Numbered from the stretch's first letter, positions 17,653-26,424 are shown. The stretch is 64,000 bases of DNA from JAUILA01 sp964563925 (GCA_964563925.1 CAZLZD010000002.1:62001-126000), one strand, 5' to 3'. The notes: generated by a model from the letters alone, not told the origin. Numbers and translations are program-made.

Positions 17653-18281
17653 CAGGCGAATTCCCTGATATCGCCAAGCCCTTCCCGCAGTACGACATAT
17701 TCCTCGGTGGTACAATCCACGACGGTGGATGGAATGTTTCCTCCATAGCCGCCGTCAATGACAATATCGACTTCGTGTTTAAAGGATTCATAGATCACTT
17801 CCGGGTCGGTCATATACTCAAGCACCTTGTCATCGTCCTTCAGGGACGTGGTGACGATCGGGTTGCCCAGGGCCTTGACGATCATCCGGGGGATGGTGTG
17901 ATCCGGGATCCGGATACCGACGGTCTTCTTGGTGATATCCAGGATCTTGGGCACATTGCTGTTGGATTCCAGGATGAAGGTAAACGGACCGGGCAGGGCC
18001 TTTTTCAATAATTTAAAATCGGGGGTGTCCAGGCGTTTGACATAATGGGAAATATCGCTCAGGTCATAGCAGATGAACGAGAGGTTCATATCCCTGGGGC
18101 GCAGGCCTTTCAGGCGACACACCTTTTCCACGGCCTTCCGGTTAAACAGGTCACAACCCACTCCGTAAATTGTATCGGTGGGGTAAATCACGAGCCCGCC
18201 GTCACGCAGTACTTCCGCCACCTGCTCAATTTTCTTCATTTCCGGGTTGTCGGGATAGATTTTTAAGAATTGCGCTGCCAT
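17652..18281 (-). CDS. Sua5/YciO/YrdC-family protein (L-threonylcarbamoyladenylate synthase type)
   Basis: 209 residues with the YrdC fold. The nucleotide-binding segment VIYPTDTIYGVGCD lies near residue 35 and a conserved GIRIPDHTIPR segment follows. The enzyme makes threonylcarbamoyl-AMP from threonine, bicarbonate and ATP for the t6A37 tRNA modification. The length and sequence style also fit the YciO branch, whose role is less clear, so no symbol is given. It is the first gene of a two-gene unit with wbqC-like, and is divergent from mltG. Confidence 0.88.
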   Translation of the reverse strand: MAAQFLKIYPDNPEMKKIEQVAEVLRDGGLVIYPTDTIYGVGCDLFNRKAVEKVCRLKGLRPRDMNLSFICYDLSDISHYVKRLDTPDFKLLKKALPGPFTFILESNSNVPKILDITKKTVGIRIPDHTIPRMIVKALGNPIVTTSLKDDDKVLEYMTDPEVIYESFKHEVDIVIDGGYGGNIPSTVVDCTTEEYVVLREGLGDIREFA

Positions 18282-18385
18282 AATATTCTCATTTCTTAAT
18301 CTAAATTACAGGTATTTCCCGAATTCCGAATTTATCAGGGCGGGAATTCTGTTATAAACATGATCAGGTTAAAACGTTGTTTTAG

Positions 18386-18393
18386 TAGATTTG
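18386..18393 (+). promoter_or_regulatory. -7 box (TAnnTTTG) upstream of mltG
   Basis: TAGATTTG lies 6 bases before the mltG ATG at 18400. The -33 element is weak. The box position argues against the TTG at 18391 as the start and suggests a nearly leaderless transcript. Confidence 0.5.
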
Positions 18394-18399
18394 CGAAGT

Positions 18400-19458
18400 A
18401 TGAAGAAGAAGAAAATAATGGTGGTGGTCATGCTGCTGCTGACGATCCTGCTATCCTCCTTTGCCTTCTACGGATGGCAGGTGATCTATTCTCCCAATAT
18501 TCTCCTGGACAAGGAAGACCGGTATTTCATCATCCAGCGGGGGGATACCTTCAAGGATGTGCAGAATAAACTGTATGACGGCAATTACGTAAATGACCTG
18601 GTCTCGTTCAGCTTCCTGGCCAAGCTGATGGATTACGACCACCAGGTGAAGGCAGGCCGGTTTCTGCTGGAGGAGAATATGACAAACCTGCAGGCCATCC
18701 GGTTGCTGCGCTCGGGCAGCCAGGCGCCGGTGGATATCACCTTTAACAATATCCGGCTCTATAAGGAGATCGCACCGAAGATCACTCAGAATATCCTGCT
18801 GACCGAAGCGGAATTCAGCCAGGCGCTCGAGGCATTCCTTCAGTCCAACGACGAGGGATGGAACGAGGAAAATATAATCGGGATGTTCATTCCCAACACC
18901 TATGAGGTTTATTACGATGTCAGCGGGGAAGACCTGGTGCAGCGAATGAACCGGGAGTATCATACGTACTGGAACGAAGAGCGCAGGGCGAAGGCCGATT
19001 CGATCGGGCTTACGCCGAGGGAAGTGTCAGTGCTGGCTTCCATTGTGCAGGCCGAAAGCGTAAAAGCCGATGAAGGCCCGCGCATCGCCGGGTTGTACAT
19101 GAACCGGCTCAACCGTGGCATTGCCCTTCAGGCCGATCCGACCCTCGTGTTTGCTTCAGGGGATTTTACCCTGAAGCGGGTACTCAATGTACACAAGGAG
19201 ATTGATTCTCCTTACAATACCTACCTGAATGCGGGTCTGCCTCCCGGTCCGATCAACATGCCGTCGATCCGGTCCCTGAATGCGGTGCTGAACTACGAAG
19301 ACCACAAGTACATCTACATGTGTGCGCGGGAGGATTTTTCGGGGTATCATAATTTTGCCGACAACATCGCGGAACACAATGCCAATGCCCGCCGGTACCA
19401 GCGTCAGCTGAGTATTGAGATGCGCAAGGCCCGGATGGAAGAACAGAACAGCCGCTGA
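18400..19458 (+). CDS. mltG: Endolytic peptidoglycan transglycosylase MltG
   Basis: A YceG-family lytic transglycosylase that cuts nascent glycan strands in the periplasm. 352 residues from the ATG at 18400; a TTG at 18391 is disfavoured. One N-terminal transmembrane helix (about 5-25) follows a MKKKK start. A LysM-like region precedes the catalytic domain. The expected catalytic Glu is Glu219 in ASIVQAES, followed by IAGLYMNRL and the conserved ADPTLVFA and TYLNAGLPPGPI motifs. The stop overlaps the start of the thioesterase gene by one base. Confidence 0.94.
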   Translation: MKKKKIMVVVMLLLTILLSSFAFYGWQVIYSPNILLDKEDRYFIIQRGDTFKDVQNKLYDGNYVNDLVSFSFLAKLMDYDHQVKAGRFLLEENMTNLQAIRLLRSGSQAPVDITFNNIRLYKEIAPKITQNILLTEAEFSQALEAFLQSNDEGWNEENIIGMFIPNTYEVYYDVSGEDLVQRMNREYHTYWNEERRAKADSIGLTPREVSVLASIVQAESVKADEGPRIAGLYMNRLNRGIALQADPTLVFASGDFTLKRVLNVHKEIDSPYNTYLNAGLPPGPINMPSIRSLNAVLNYEDHKYIYMCAREDFSGYHNFADNIAEHNANARRYQRQLSIEMRKARMEEQNSR

Positions 19459-19883
19459 TGTATCGTCACGAAACTCAGATTCGCGTTCGTTATGCCGATA
19501 CCGACCAGATGGGGTACGTGTATTACGGTAATTATTCGGCCTACTACGAGATCGGACGGGTGGAGAGCTTCCGGGCACTGGGGTTGCGGTACCGGGCGAT
19601 GGAAGAAGGAGGGGTGATCATGCCGGTGCTGGAGAATTGGTCGAAATTCATCGCCCCGGCCCTGTACGATGAGATGCTCACGATACATACCATCATCAAG
19701 TCACCGCCGGGGGTACGGATCAAGTTTTTTTATGAAATCTACAATGAATCCGATAAATTGATACATATGGGTGAAACGACCCTTGTGTTTGTCAAAAAAG
19801 AGACCGGCCGGCCGTGTCATCCGCCGGAGGATATGGTCAGCGCCCTGTCACCCTTTTTCCCCAATGAAGAAAAGACTGGTTAA
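19458..19883 (+). CDS. Acyl-CoA thioesterase, YbgC/FadM-type hotdog fold
   Basis: 141 residues, a single hotdog domain. The family motif RYADTDQMGYVYYGNY holds the catalytic Asp16, and a long helix (YYEIGRVESFRALG) follows. It hydrolyses acyl-CoA thioesters; the chain length preferred is unknown. The start codon overlaps the mltG stop (TGATG) and its own end overlaps the YihY gene by 20 bases, so the three genes form a tight operon. Confidence 0.9.
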   Translation: MYRHETQIRVRYADTDQMGYVYYGNYSAYYEIGRVESFRALGLRYRAMEEGGVIMPVLENWSKFIAPALYDEMLTIHTIIKSPPGVRIKFFYEIYNESDKLIHMGETTLVFVKKETGRPCHPPEDMVSALSPFFPNEEKTG

Positions 19884-20826
19884 TTATATCGTCGAATCGG
19901 ACTGGTACGCCTCCCTGATCAGCTGGATGAAATCAATCCGGTTCAGGCGGTATGAAGACCTGACCTTGTACGAGGTCATTGTGGTTTTCATCCAGAAGAT
20001 TACCAAGGACGAGATCATTGAAAGGGCGAATGCGGTGGCATTCAATTTTACCCTGGCCATCTTTCCCGGGATTATCTTTTTGTTTACCCTTACCCCGTAC
20101 CTGCACGATGTGATTCCGGAGGTGAGCAAGGAGAATATCATGGATTTCGTCAGCAATTTCATGAGTGCCGATATGTATTCCACAGCCTATGCGACGGTGG
20201 AGGATATTGTGGGGAATGCGCGCGGCGGACTCCTCACATTTGGTGCGGTTTTCTCGCTGTACCTGGCCACAAATGGGATGTTGTCGCTCATGAAGGCGTT
20301 CAATTCCTGTTACAAGACCATCGAGAAGCGCGGGTTTTTCAAGATGCGCCTGGTGGCGACATTGCTGACCATTATGTTTGCCTTTGTGCTGATCCTGAGT
20401 ACGCTCCTGCTGGTGGTGGGGAACCTGCTGATCGATACGGTTGCGGCGATTGAATGGCTGAACCTGCAGGATCATACCGTGGCCCTGCTGTTTGGAAGCC
20501 GTTTTGTGATCCTGCTGATTGCGTTTTTCACGGTCATTTCAGTGGTGTATTATTACGGACCGGCTGTGCATTATAACTGGCGGTTCTTCTCGTTCGGGGC
20601 CATGATCGCCACGGCACTGTCGCTGCTGGCCTCTTACGGATTTTCTTTCTACCTGGATAATTTCGGTACCTACAACAAACTGTACGGGTCGCTGGGCGCA
20701 CTGATTGCGCTGATGATCTACCTGGAGATCCTAAGCATCATTTTACTGGTGGGATACGAGGTGAATGCGAGCATCCACCATGCTCACCGGATATCGGGGA
20801 TTCGCGAATTGCGTCATTTCGATTAA
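19864..20826 (+). CDS. YihY/virulence factor BrkB family inner-membrane protein
   Basis: 320 residues from the ATG at 19864 (MKKRLVNYIVESDW). The longer frame from 19771 would lie entirely within the thioesterase gene and was rejected. It has six predicted transmembrane helices and the family motifs NAVAFNFTLAIFPG near residue 55 and YYYGPAVHYNWRFFSFGAM in the second half. Once called ribonuclease BN, the family is now regarded as membrane proteins of unknown function. It is the last gene of the mltG operon. Confidence 0.9.
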   Translation: MKKRLVNYIVESDWYASLISWMKSIRFRRYEDLTLYEVIVVFIQKITKDEIIERANAVAFNFTLAIFPGIIFLFTLTPYLHDVIPEVSKENIMDFVSNFMSADMYSTAYATVEDIVGNARGGLLTFGAVFSLYLATNGMLSLMKAFNSCYKTIEKRGFFKMRLVATLLTIMFAFVLILSTLLLVVGNLLIDTVAAIEWLNLQDHTVALLFGSRFVILLIAFFTVISVVYYYGPAVHYNWRFFSFGAMIATALSLLASYGFSFYLDNFGTYNKLYGSLGALIALMIYLEILSIILLVGYEVNASIHHAHRISGIRELRHFD

Positions 20827-20909
20827 TTTTAGGGTAGTTGTTTGGACAGAACTAAAAAACAAAATACATTTGCAATCCCATTCGGAAAAGACCTGAACGG
20901 GACATATAC

Positions 20910-20994
20910 AGAGGAGTGGCAGAGTGGTCGAATGCGGCGGTCTTGAAAACCGTTGTACCGCGAGGTACCGGGGGTTCGAATCCCTCCTCCTCTG
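20910..20994 (+). tRNA. tRNA-Ser (anticodon TGA)
   Basis: An 85-base tRNA with a long variable arm. The acceptor stem AGAGGAG (20910-20916) pairs perfectly with CTCCTCT (20987-20993), and the discriminator is G20994. The anticodon loop CTTGAAA gives the anticodon TGA. The variable arm is TACCGCGAGGTA and the T arm GGGGG-TTCGAAT-CCCTC. The 3' CCA is not encoded. It reads serine codons UCA and related UCN codons. Confidence 0.97.
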
Positions 20995-21067
20995 CAAAAA
21001 AAAAGCGCAGCATTGTCTGCGCTATTTTTTTGCCCCTGTATCCGGTATCCTGCAACTCAAACAACCG
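20991..21067 (+). repeat. Imperfect direct repeat, copy 1 (tRNA-Ser 3' flank)
   Basis: CTGCA, an A run, the hairpin described above, a T run, then CCGGTATCCTG(C/T)AACT and a shared ACCGCC/GCCGCC stretch. Copy 2 is at 26250-26314 and lacks about 8 bases after the T run. Confidence 0.75.
21004..21031 (+). terminator. Terminator of tRNA-Ser; copy 1 of a repeated cassette
   Basis: Stem AGCGCAG (21004-21010) / CTGCGCT (21017-21023) followed by a T run. The hairpin and about 40 bases after it (to about 21067) recur at 26250-26314. Confidence 0.88.
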
Positions 21068-21123
21068 CCTAAAAAAGTAATTAAACGACATACGCTTGAG
21101 CTTCAGGATCAGGAGGACCTGAA

Positions 21124-21158
21124 GGAAGAAAAGGTTCCAGGCCGGATAGCCTGAAACC
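21124..21158 (-). terminator. Rho-independent terminator of the SDR gene
   Basis: A 10-bp stem with one mismatch (21133-21142 with 21149-21158) and a 6-base loop. On the minus strand it is followed by TTTTCTT. It lies just past the SDR stop. Confidence 0.75.
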
Positions 21159-21167
21159 GGTATTCAA

Positions 21168-22055
21168 TCAATGGGCCGGTTGTTCCGCGAGTGCTGCCCG
21201 GGCATCCAGTCCGAAATTTTCCTGTACATAATCCAGCCAGGGTTCATCCTCCATGGCATTCCAGGCCACCCATTCCTCATCCGTCATAGATTTCCTCCAT
21301 TCCAGGAAGGGTATTGCATCAGGTCCCATGGGGTGCCGAAGTATTTGACTGTCCCCCTGCACCAGATCGAGCATCCCTTCAGCAATAAGGGACGGGGAAG
21401 TGGGGTTTTGCAATGACGCACGGAACATGGCGGCAAATCGCTGCTTATGCGGATAAATGGAATCATCAGCCATCCCGATTTCTTGTGCCATATCCGTATT
21501 GATGACCCCCGGTTCCACCAGGTATACCCTGACATTAAACGGTTTCATTTCAGCGGCAAAGGCTTCGGTCAATGCCTCCAGCGCAAACTTGGTAGGGGCA
21601 TATGCAGACAGCGGCGGGTTGGAAATCCGTCCGGCGATAGAAGCCACATTGATGATGCATCCTTTTTGCTCCTTACGCATGTGGGACACCACCGCCTTCA
21701 TACAGCGTAATGCTCCAAAATAATTCGTTTCCATGACTGCCCGGTAATCCTCTACACTTTGTTCCTCAACGGAGCCATGTTTTTCAATTCCAGCGTTATT
21801 GATAAGCACATCAACAAACCCGTGCTCCTCGCTGATATTAGTAATGCATGAGGTAACTGATTCGTCCGAATTGACGTCCATGACCCGGATATGAATCGGA
21901 AGGTTCTCCCGGACAGCAATTTCTTTAAGTTCAGGAGATCGCTCAGGATTCCGCATAGTGGCGAAGACAGTATGTCCTGCGCGTGCGAAGGCAAGGGCAG
22001 ATTCAAAACCGATACCCCGGCTGGTACCGGTAATGAGAATTTTTAATTGTGACAT
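21168..22055 (-). CDS. Short-chain dehydrogenase/reductase (classical SDR)
   Basis: 295 residues from the ATG at 22055 (MSQLKILITGTSRGIG); the 24 residues before it look spurious. The Rossmann motif TGTSRGIG covers residues 9-16, NNAG lies near 86-89, and the catalytic Ser139, Tyr152 and Lys156 are in VASIAG and SAYAPTK. It is an NAD(P)-dependent oxidoreductase; the substrate is unknown. It is a single gene with its own terminator, 255 bases downstream of the PHP hydrolase gene. Confidence 0.9.
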   Translation of the reverse strand: MSQLKILITGTSRGIGFESALAFARAGHTVFATMRNPERSPELKEIAVRENLPIHIRVMDVNSDESVTSCITNISEEHGFVDVLINNAGIEKHGSVEEQSVEDYRAVMETNYFGALRCMKAVVSHMRKEQKGCIINVASIAGRISNPPLSAYAPTKFALEALTEAFAAEMKPFNVRVYLVEPGVINTDMAQEIGMADDSIYPHKQRFAAMFRASLQNPTSPSLIAEGMLDLVQGDSQILRHPMGPDAIPFLEWRKSMTDEEWVAWNAMEDEPWLDYVQENFGLDARAALAEQPAH

Positions 22056-22310
22056 TGGTGATTGGGTTAGGTTGTAAAACGCCTGTAAATCGCTGTATGT
22101 CAGCAGGCTAGTCTTATCAAGATACATTAATTATCTGAAAAATCCTTGGAATCTTTTTCCCCTAATCGGATCGCCTTATTTTCATTTTTCAAAATTAATT
22201 TGGCTGCTGTGTCTTAACCAGCCCCAACCAACGTGCATTGTCATGTCCACCACCGCCGACGCCTCAGAAAAAGCTCCTGCCGGTTCTTTTCCGTTTTCCA
22301 CCAGGGCTGG

Positions 22311-24791
22311 TCATTGATCCAAAAGAGCACGATATCTTTTTTCAGCCTGCTCGTAAGCCCTCTTTGCCTCCTCTATTTCCTCTTCCCGAATCGCTTTGCT
22401 TTTTACTTTCCAGCATTGATCCAGTGCCTCCAGGCACCATTCCACGCTCTCTTTGCGGACAATCGGCTCATCATCAGTGTATACAAATATTGGGTTGGTA
22501 TGCGAACTCGGTAATATCCTGATCGCGATCCAGCTTGACTCATTGACAGTATGTTCAAAGGTCAGATCGTTCCAGTTGCCGTTAGCCTCAATCTCCTGTC
22601 TTTCTACCGCAATGCCATTGACTATTAATTCGACCGGAACCTTCCTGGAAGATCCGATCCTGGCTTTTTCAATATGCCAGAAGGGGCCTTCATAAAATTC
22701 ACGCTGCTGGATGATTTTACCGACTTCCGTTTGCTCACTGTCAAGCATACCTGCGGCCCGGACTGAAATCGTCAGTTTTTCTCCGTGAGGTATATGTACT
22801 TCACTGTTATTTTCTCCAAGACGTGAGCCATTTACGGTAAAGTCAATTAAGTGAGAAAAGCCATCCGATACATAACTTCTTCCCGTTCGGATAGCCTCCG
22901 TAAAATCATCAAAATTCAACCCGTCTTTCATTTCGGCATACACCCTGGAACGGCCCACGCGCTCATCGGTTACACAGGGAAAGTCTGTTTCTCCACTAAC
23001 CCTGGTCTTAAATCCCGCGTTGAGGGTGTGATACCACATATTCAATTCCCAGACGTAGGGAGTATTGCCCAGCGAATAGATATCCACCGCACCATGGGCG
23101 ACCGACATGATGTATTCATTCGCACCAATTCCATCCATTTTTGGGGTCAGGTAATTAGGGAGGTCACCTGTCCCTTCCATGGGTTCAAGCCCGATGCCGG
23201 AATGAGCGTACCCGACCACACCGCCCTGTTGCCTTGCCCACTGTAAAATGGGCAGGGTCCAGCTCGGCCAGTCCTCGATTTTGGAGGTGTTGGGATAATC
23301 GTCTTCTTTCAGGTTCAGCAAAACAATATGGCCGCCATGTGAGGATGGAAAACCTGAAATTTCCACATCATTGCGCAATACATTCTCCTTGTCAGAGAGA
23401 GGGTGAACCTGTCCGGTGAAAAATTCCTTTTGATGGTACCAGCAGGGCCCCCAGGCCAGACTCAGTCCCAAATTTAAGTCTTCCCCCCGGACCTGCCTCC
23501 ACATATCCTCTGGTCTGACTCCCTGTTCCGGGCTTTCATAATGGGAGCATCCCGCTGCATGTATGTGGTGATCCCCGCTGTACCAGTCCAGGGCAGCCAT
23601 GTTGATCCACCTTTCAAGATTAAATTCAATTTCCACCGAATCAACCTCTTCCGGAATGACTATTTCCTTCACCTTCTTCCTGTACTCCGGCCCTCTGCCA
23701 TAATAAACCGTATACCTCCCGGGCGGGAGATACACATGCTCACCATCTGCCCGGTAGATCTGTGGCTGGAAGAAAAAATCCGGATATTCGTCACGCGTAG
23801 CGATTCGCCTGGCAGGGAGAGGATAAATGCCGACCAGCTTACTTTCACTCGAAACTATGGAATCATACGGAAAGGCCGGTTTGCCAAACATCACTGAAGC
23901 CCAATTACTATTGGGTCCAAATCCAGGTTCCTCCCAGGCTTGCATGCGGGCTATTGTTAACCGGTAATCATCAACAAAGGGATCTTCCTTCCTGTCTGTT
24001 CGCATCCGCTCAATGCCATCCATGATCACAAAAGAGCCAATGGTTGGTCCGTCTTCATCCGACACCCTGAGTATGGTTTTTACCGAAGGCTTTATGTGGA
24101 ACAGCACATCAACGGTATTCCGGAAACCCACATCCTGTGTCCCTTCACCGATATTAAATCCAATCCGGGCTTCCTTCTGCCCGGTTGACCGGGTGTAGAC
24201 CTGGACAATTGCATATTCCAGCGCAAGGCCGGAAAGCTGACTTTTCATCGGACGGTCTGTGTACATGATTAATTCCAGAAACCTGTTCTCCAGCTGGCCT
24301 GCATTCAGCTCATGTTCCTTCCTGGCTGTTGGCTGGAAACTTGACCGGAACAACACCGGCCCGGCATTGGGACTCTCAATCTTCAGTGAGGAGGTCACCG
24401 CTGCCTGGTTATGGATTTTTATCAGGAAGCTGGTCCAACCTTCCTGAATTAATTCAGGTTTGGCCGGACCCTCTGCAACTTTAACTCTTGCCTCCGGATT
24501 AATGTCTACACCAAACAGGCAATATGGATCCAGCAATCGTTGAATTTCCGTGGTGGTTTGTTCAGTGTATTCCTGTTCGCTCAGTGATGCCAGCTCATGC
24601 TGAATATGCGGAGGCAAAGGATTTCCGATGGCTGTAAGGGCTTCACTCAACCGCAATGCCTGGGCCAGCACCGGCTGTGGTTCCAGGGCACTCGTTACAG
24701 GGAGGAATCCCTGGGGTATCAGCTCCGGATTCTGTCCGAGAACAATGCCGCTCAGTAGGAAATACAGGTAAAACAGGAAGTATTTTTTCAT
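22311..24791 (-). CDS. Secreted CehA/McbA-family PHP-type metallohydrolase
   Basis: 826 residues with a signal peptide (MKKYFLFYLYFLLSGIVLGQ). A beta-rich N-terminal half of about 390 residues is followed by a PHP-like metal-dependent hydrolase domain. That domain has DWYSGDHHIHAAGCSHYE near residues 400-415, then HGGHIVLLN, GVVGYAHSG and SGETDFPC, all rich in His/Asp metal ligands. The closest named family known to me is CehA/McbA (carbamate insecticide hydrolases), but most Bacteroidota members are of unknown substrate. Phosphoesters or esters are plausible. It is divergent from the Met-rich barrel gene across a 370-base gap. Confidence 0.78.
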   Translation of the reverse strand: MKKYFLFYLYFLLSGIVLGQNPELIPQGFLPVTSALEPQPVLAQALRLSEALTAIGNPLPPHIQHELASLSEQEYTEQTTTEIQRLLDPYCLFGVDINPEARVKVAEGPAKPELIQEGWTSFLIKIHNQAAVTSSLKIESPNAGPVLFRSSFQPTARKEHELNAGQLENRFLELIMYTDRPMKSQLSGLALEYAIVQVYTRSTGQKEARIGFNIGEGTQDVGFRNTVDVLFHIKPSVKTILRVSDEDGPTIGSFVIMDGIERMRTDRKEDPFVDDYRLTIARMQAWEEPGFGPNSNWASVMFGKPAFPYDSIVSSESKLVGIYPLPARRIATRDEYPDFFFQPQIYRADGEHVYLPPGRYTVYYGRGPEYRKKVKEIVIPEEVDSVEIEFNLERWINMAALDWYSGDHHIHAAGCSHYESPEQGVRPEDMWRQVRGEDLNLGLSLAWGPCWYHQKEFFTGQVHPLSDKENVLRNDVEISGFPSSHGGHIVLLNLKEDDYPNTSKIEDWPSWTLPILQWARQQGGVVGYAHSGIGLEPMEGTGDLPNYLTPKMDGIGANEYIMSVAHGAVDIYSLGNTPYVWELNMWYHTLNAGFKTRVSGETDFPCVTDERVGRSRVYAEMKDGLNFDDFTEAIRTGRSYVSDGFSHLIDFTVNGSRLGENNSEVHIPHGEKLTISVRAAGMLDSEQTEVGKIIQQREFYEGPFWHIEKARIGSSRKVPVELIVNGIAVERQEIEANGNWNDLTFEHTVNESSWIAIRILPSSHTNPIFVYTDDEPIVRKESVEWCLEALDQCWKVKSKAIREEEIEEAKRAYEQAEKRYRALLDQ

Positions 24792-25059
24792 GCGAATTCG
24801 TTTAGGTTCAGCTACCTGTTTCCCGGTTTACCTATCCCAATAAAACGGAATAATCTCCGTGTCCGCAGAATGCCAGTGAGTTAGCCTAAGTTCAAATTAG
24901 CGAAATCTGTCAAAGCGTACAAGTCGGGTTGAGATGTGATCCTGTCTCGATCCCGTCCAGCTCCGGCGTTGGGTGGACGATGCACAAGAAATAGTACATT
25001 GTAAGCATTAAGTGACTGATAATTAATATAATGCCTTCATTTTCCGATTCCGGGAAGTC

Positions 25060-25076
25060 ATTCCCGTTACGGGAAT
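25060..25076. promoter_or_regulatory. Candidate operator palindrome 1
   Basis: ATTCCCG-TTA-CGGGAAT: perfect 7-bp arms with a 3-base centre. It is 86 bases before the start of the barrel gene. A partial extra half-site (ATTCCGGGAA) lies just upstream. Confidence 0.4.
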
Positions 25077-25120
25077 ATTTAATGTGGGGATACCGGTTTT
25101 TGACGCCCTGGTGGCCCTGG

Positions 25121-25135
25121 CATTCCATTGGAATG
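25121..25135. promoter_or_regulatory. Candidate operator palindrome 2
   Basis: CATTCCA-T-TGGAATG: perfect 7-bp arms with a 1-base centre, 27 bases before the barrel gene start. It shares the ATTCC/GGAAT half-site with palindrome 1. Confidence 0.4.
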
Positions 25136-25161
25136 TATTTTTTAAACAAAAAACATGAACT

Positions 25162-26181
25162 ATGAAACGTTTACTATTTTTTGCGTTCTCCCTTATTCAG
25201 TTGTCTGCATTCGCGCAGGAAGAGATTCCGGAATTAAGCCTGAAGGAAATTCTTGGCATGCGGGTAAAGGAAGTGACCCTTCCCGATATTCCGCATGTTC
25301 ACGAAAAGGGTGAATGGATGTTAAGTTACCACTACATGACCATGACCATGGAGGATCAGTTACGTGGAATTGATGAAGTACCGACCGATGAAGTACTTGA
25401 TAATTACATGGTTTCACCAATGAGTATGCGCATGCAAATGCATATGATCCATGCCATGTACGCGCCAAGTGACAGGGTTACCCTGATGCTCATGTGGAAT
25501 TACCTGAGCAATTCGATGGACCATGTAATGAGAAATGGGATGACCTTCACAACAAAAAGTTCAGGATTCTCCGATTTAAAAGCCGGGGCCCTTGTCACTT
25601 TCTGGCAGGGGGATCACGCGCGTGTATCCGGACTTTTTGCGGCCTCATTTCCGGTCGGAGACATTGAATCGATGACCGTCACTCCCATGTCAGATCCGAA
25701 TGAAACCTACCTTCCCTATCCAATGCAGCTGGGCTCCGGCACCATCGACCCGATCATTGGGGGAACGTATATTGTTACCCGTACCAGGACTGGATTTGGC
25801 TTTGATACCAGATGGACAGGACGCATGTACGACAATAAACTGGATTATCATTTGGGAAATGAAATAAAGCTCACCAGTTGGGTATCCCGGTTGCTCAATG
25901 ATGATTTTTCTATCGCATTACAGGGCATTTTTACCCGGACTGGCAAGATCAGCGGTGCAAATGAAGCGCTGAATCCGGATATGGTATACACGGCATCACC
26001 GGATAACTGGGGTGGCTCCATTTTCAGATTGGGTGGAACGGTCACCTGGCATCCCCTTGCCATTCCAGGTTTACGACTGGCGGTGGATGCCAAATTACCG
26101 ATTTACCAGGATCTGAACGGTCTTCAAATGAAAAATCAGGAAGAATTAAAAGTGGCATTGACGTATGTTGTGAGTCGCTAG
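25162..26181 (+). CDS. Outer-membrane beta-barrel (transporter-like, MetA/phenol-degradation-type) with Met-rich segment
   Basis: 339 residues with a signal peptide (MKRLLFFAFSLIQLSAFAQ). The mature part alternates short amphipathic strands ending in aromatic residues, as in outer-membrane barrels of the MetA_phenol-degradation or transporter type. Residues about 50-105 are very rich in Met and His (YHYMTMTMED, MSMRMQMHMIHAMY), a pattern that could bind copper or silver, although this is inference. No efflux or metallochaperone gene is adjacent. Two palindromes upstream and two hairpins downstream frame the gene as a single transcription unit. Confidence 0.65.
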   Translation: MKRLLFFAFSLIQLSAFAQEEIPELSLKEILGMRVKEVTLPDIPHVHEKGEWMLSYHYMTMTMEDQLRGIDEVPTDEVLDNYMVSPMSMRMQMHMIHAMYAPSDRVTLMLMWNYLSNSMDHVMRNGMTFTTKSSGFSDLKAGALVTFWQGDHARVSGLFAASFPVGDIESMTVTPMSDPNETYLPYPMQLGSGTIDPIIGGTYIVTRTRTGFGFDTRWTGRMYDNKLDYHLGNEIKLTSWVSRLLNDDFSIALQGIFTRTGKISGANEALNPDMVYTASPDNWGGSIFRLGGTVTWHPLAIPGLRLAVDAKLPIYQDLNGLQMKNQEELKVALTYVVSR

Positions 26182-26188
26182 TCGTGAG

Positions 26189-26218
26189 CTACCTGAGTAA
26201 TGCTTTATTCTCAGGTAG
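26189..26218 (+). terminator. Hairpin after the barrel gene
   Basis: Perfect 9-bp arms CTACCTGAG (26189-26197) and CTCAGGTAG (26210-26218) directly after the stop codon. There is no T run, so it may act in mRNA stability instead of termination. Confidence 0.45.
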
Positions 26219-26249
26219 TGCATAATTGCATCCAGCCTCTAATTCTCCA

Positions 26250-26314
26250 CTGCAAAAATAGCGCAGACAATCCTGCGCTATTTTTTTCCGGTATCCTGTA
26301 ACTGAATCAGCCGC
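26250..26314 (+). repeat. Imperfect direct repeat, copy 2 of the tRNA-Ser 3' flank, including a terminator hairpin
   Basis: The stem ATAGCGCAG (26258-26266) / CTGCGCTAT (26273-26281) plus a T run probably terminates the barrel transcript. The flanks match copy 1 at 20991-21067 (CTGCAAAAA before; TCCGGTATCCTGtAACT and GCCGCC after). No intact tRNA precedes this copy. Confidence 0.7.
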
Positions 26315-26424
26315 CGAGAAAAACAAGCAACAGATTCGGCGCCGCCACTCGTGGACATATTCCCGAATGGCGTCGCCCACGTTCGCAGGCGTGGTTAATC
26401 CGGAAGCAAATAGCACACAAAAGT

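Larger units (their letters stand above)
24792..25161. other. 370-bp divergent intergenic region with two palindromes
   Basis: This separates the CehA-like gene and the barrel gene. It holds two short perfect inverted repeats at 25060-25076 and 25121-25135. A minus-strand frame of 79 codons here shows no protein-like features and is not called a gene. Confidence 0.6.

Noticed and set aside
20852..21091. 79-codon minus-strand frame over tRNA-Ser
   Set aside because: It is the familiar spurious translation of the antisense strand of a tRNA (EEEGFEPPVPRGTTV...), not a protein.
22200..22310. Distant CCAGCCC / GGGCTGG pair after the CehA-like gene as a terminator
   Set aside because: The arms are too far apart and there is no T run.
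24910..25149. 79-codon minus-strand frame in the divergent gap before the barrel gene
   Set aside because: No domain or signal pattern; it covers the candidate operator palindromes.
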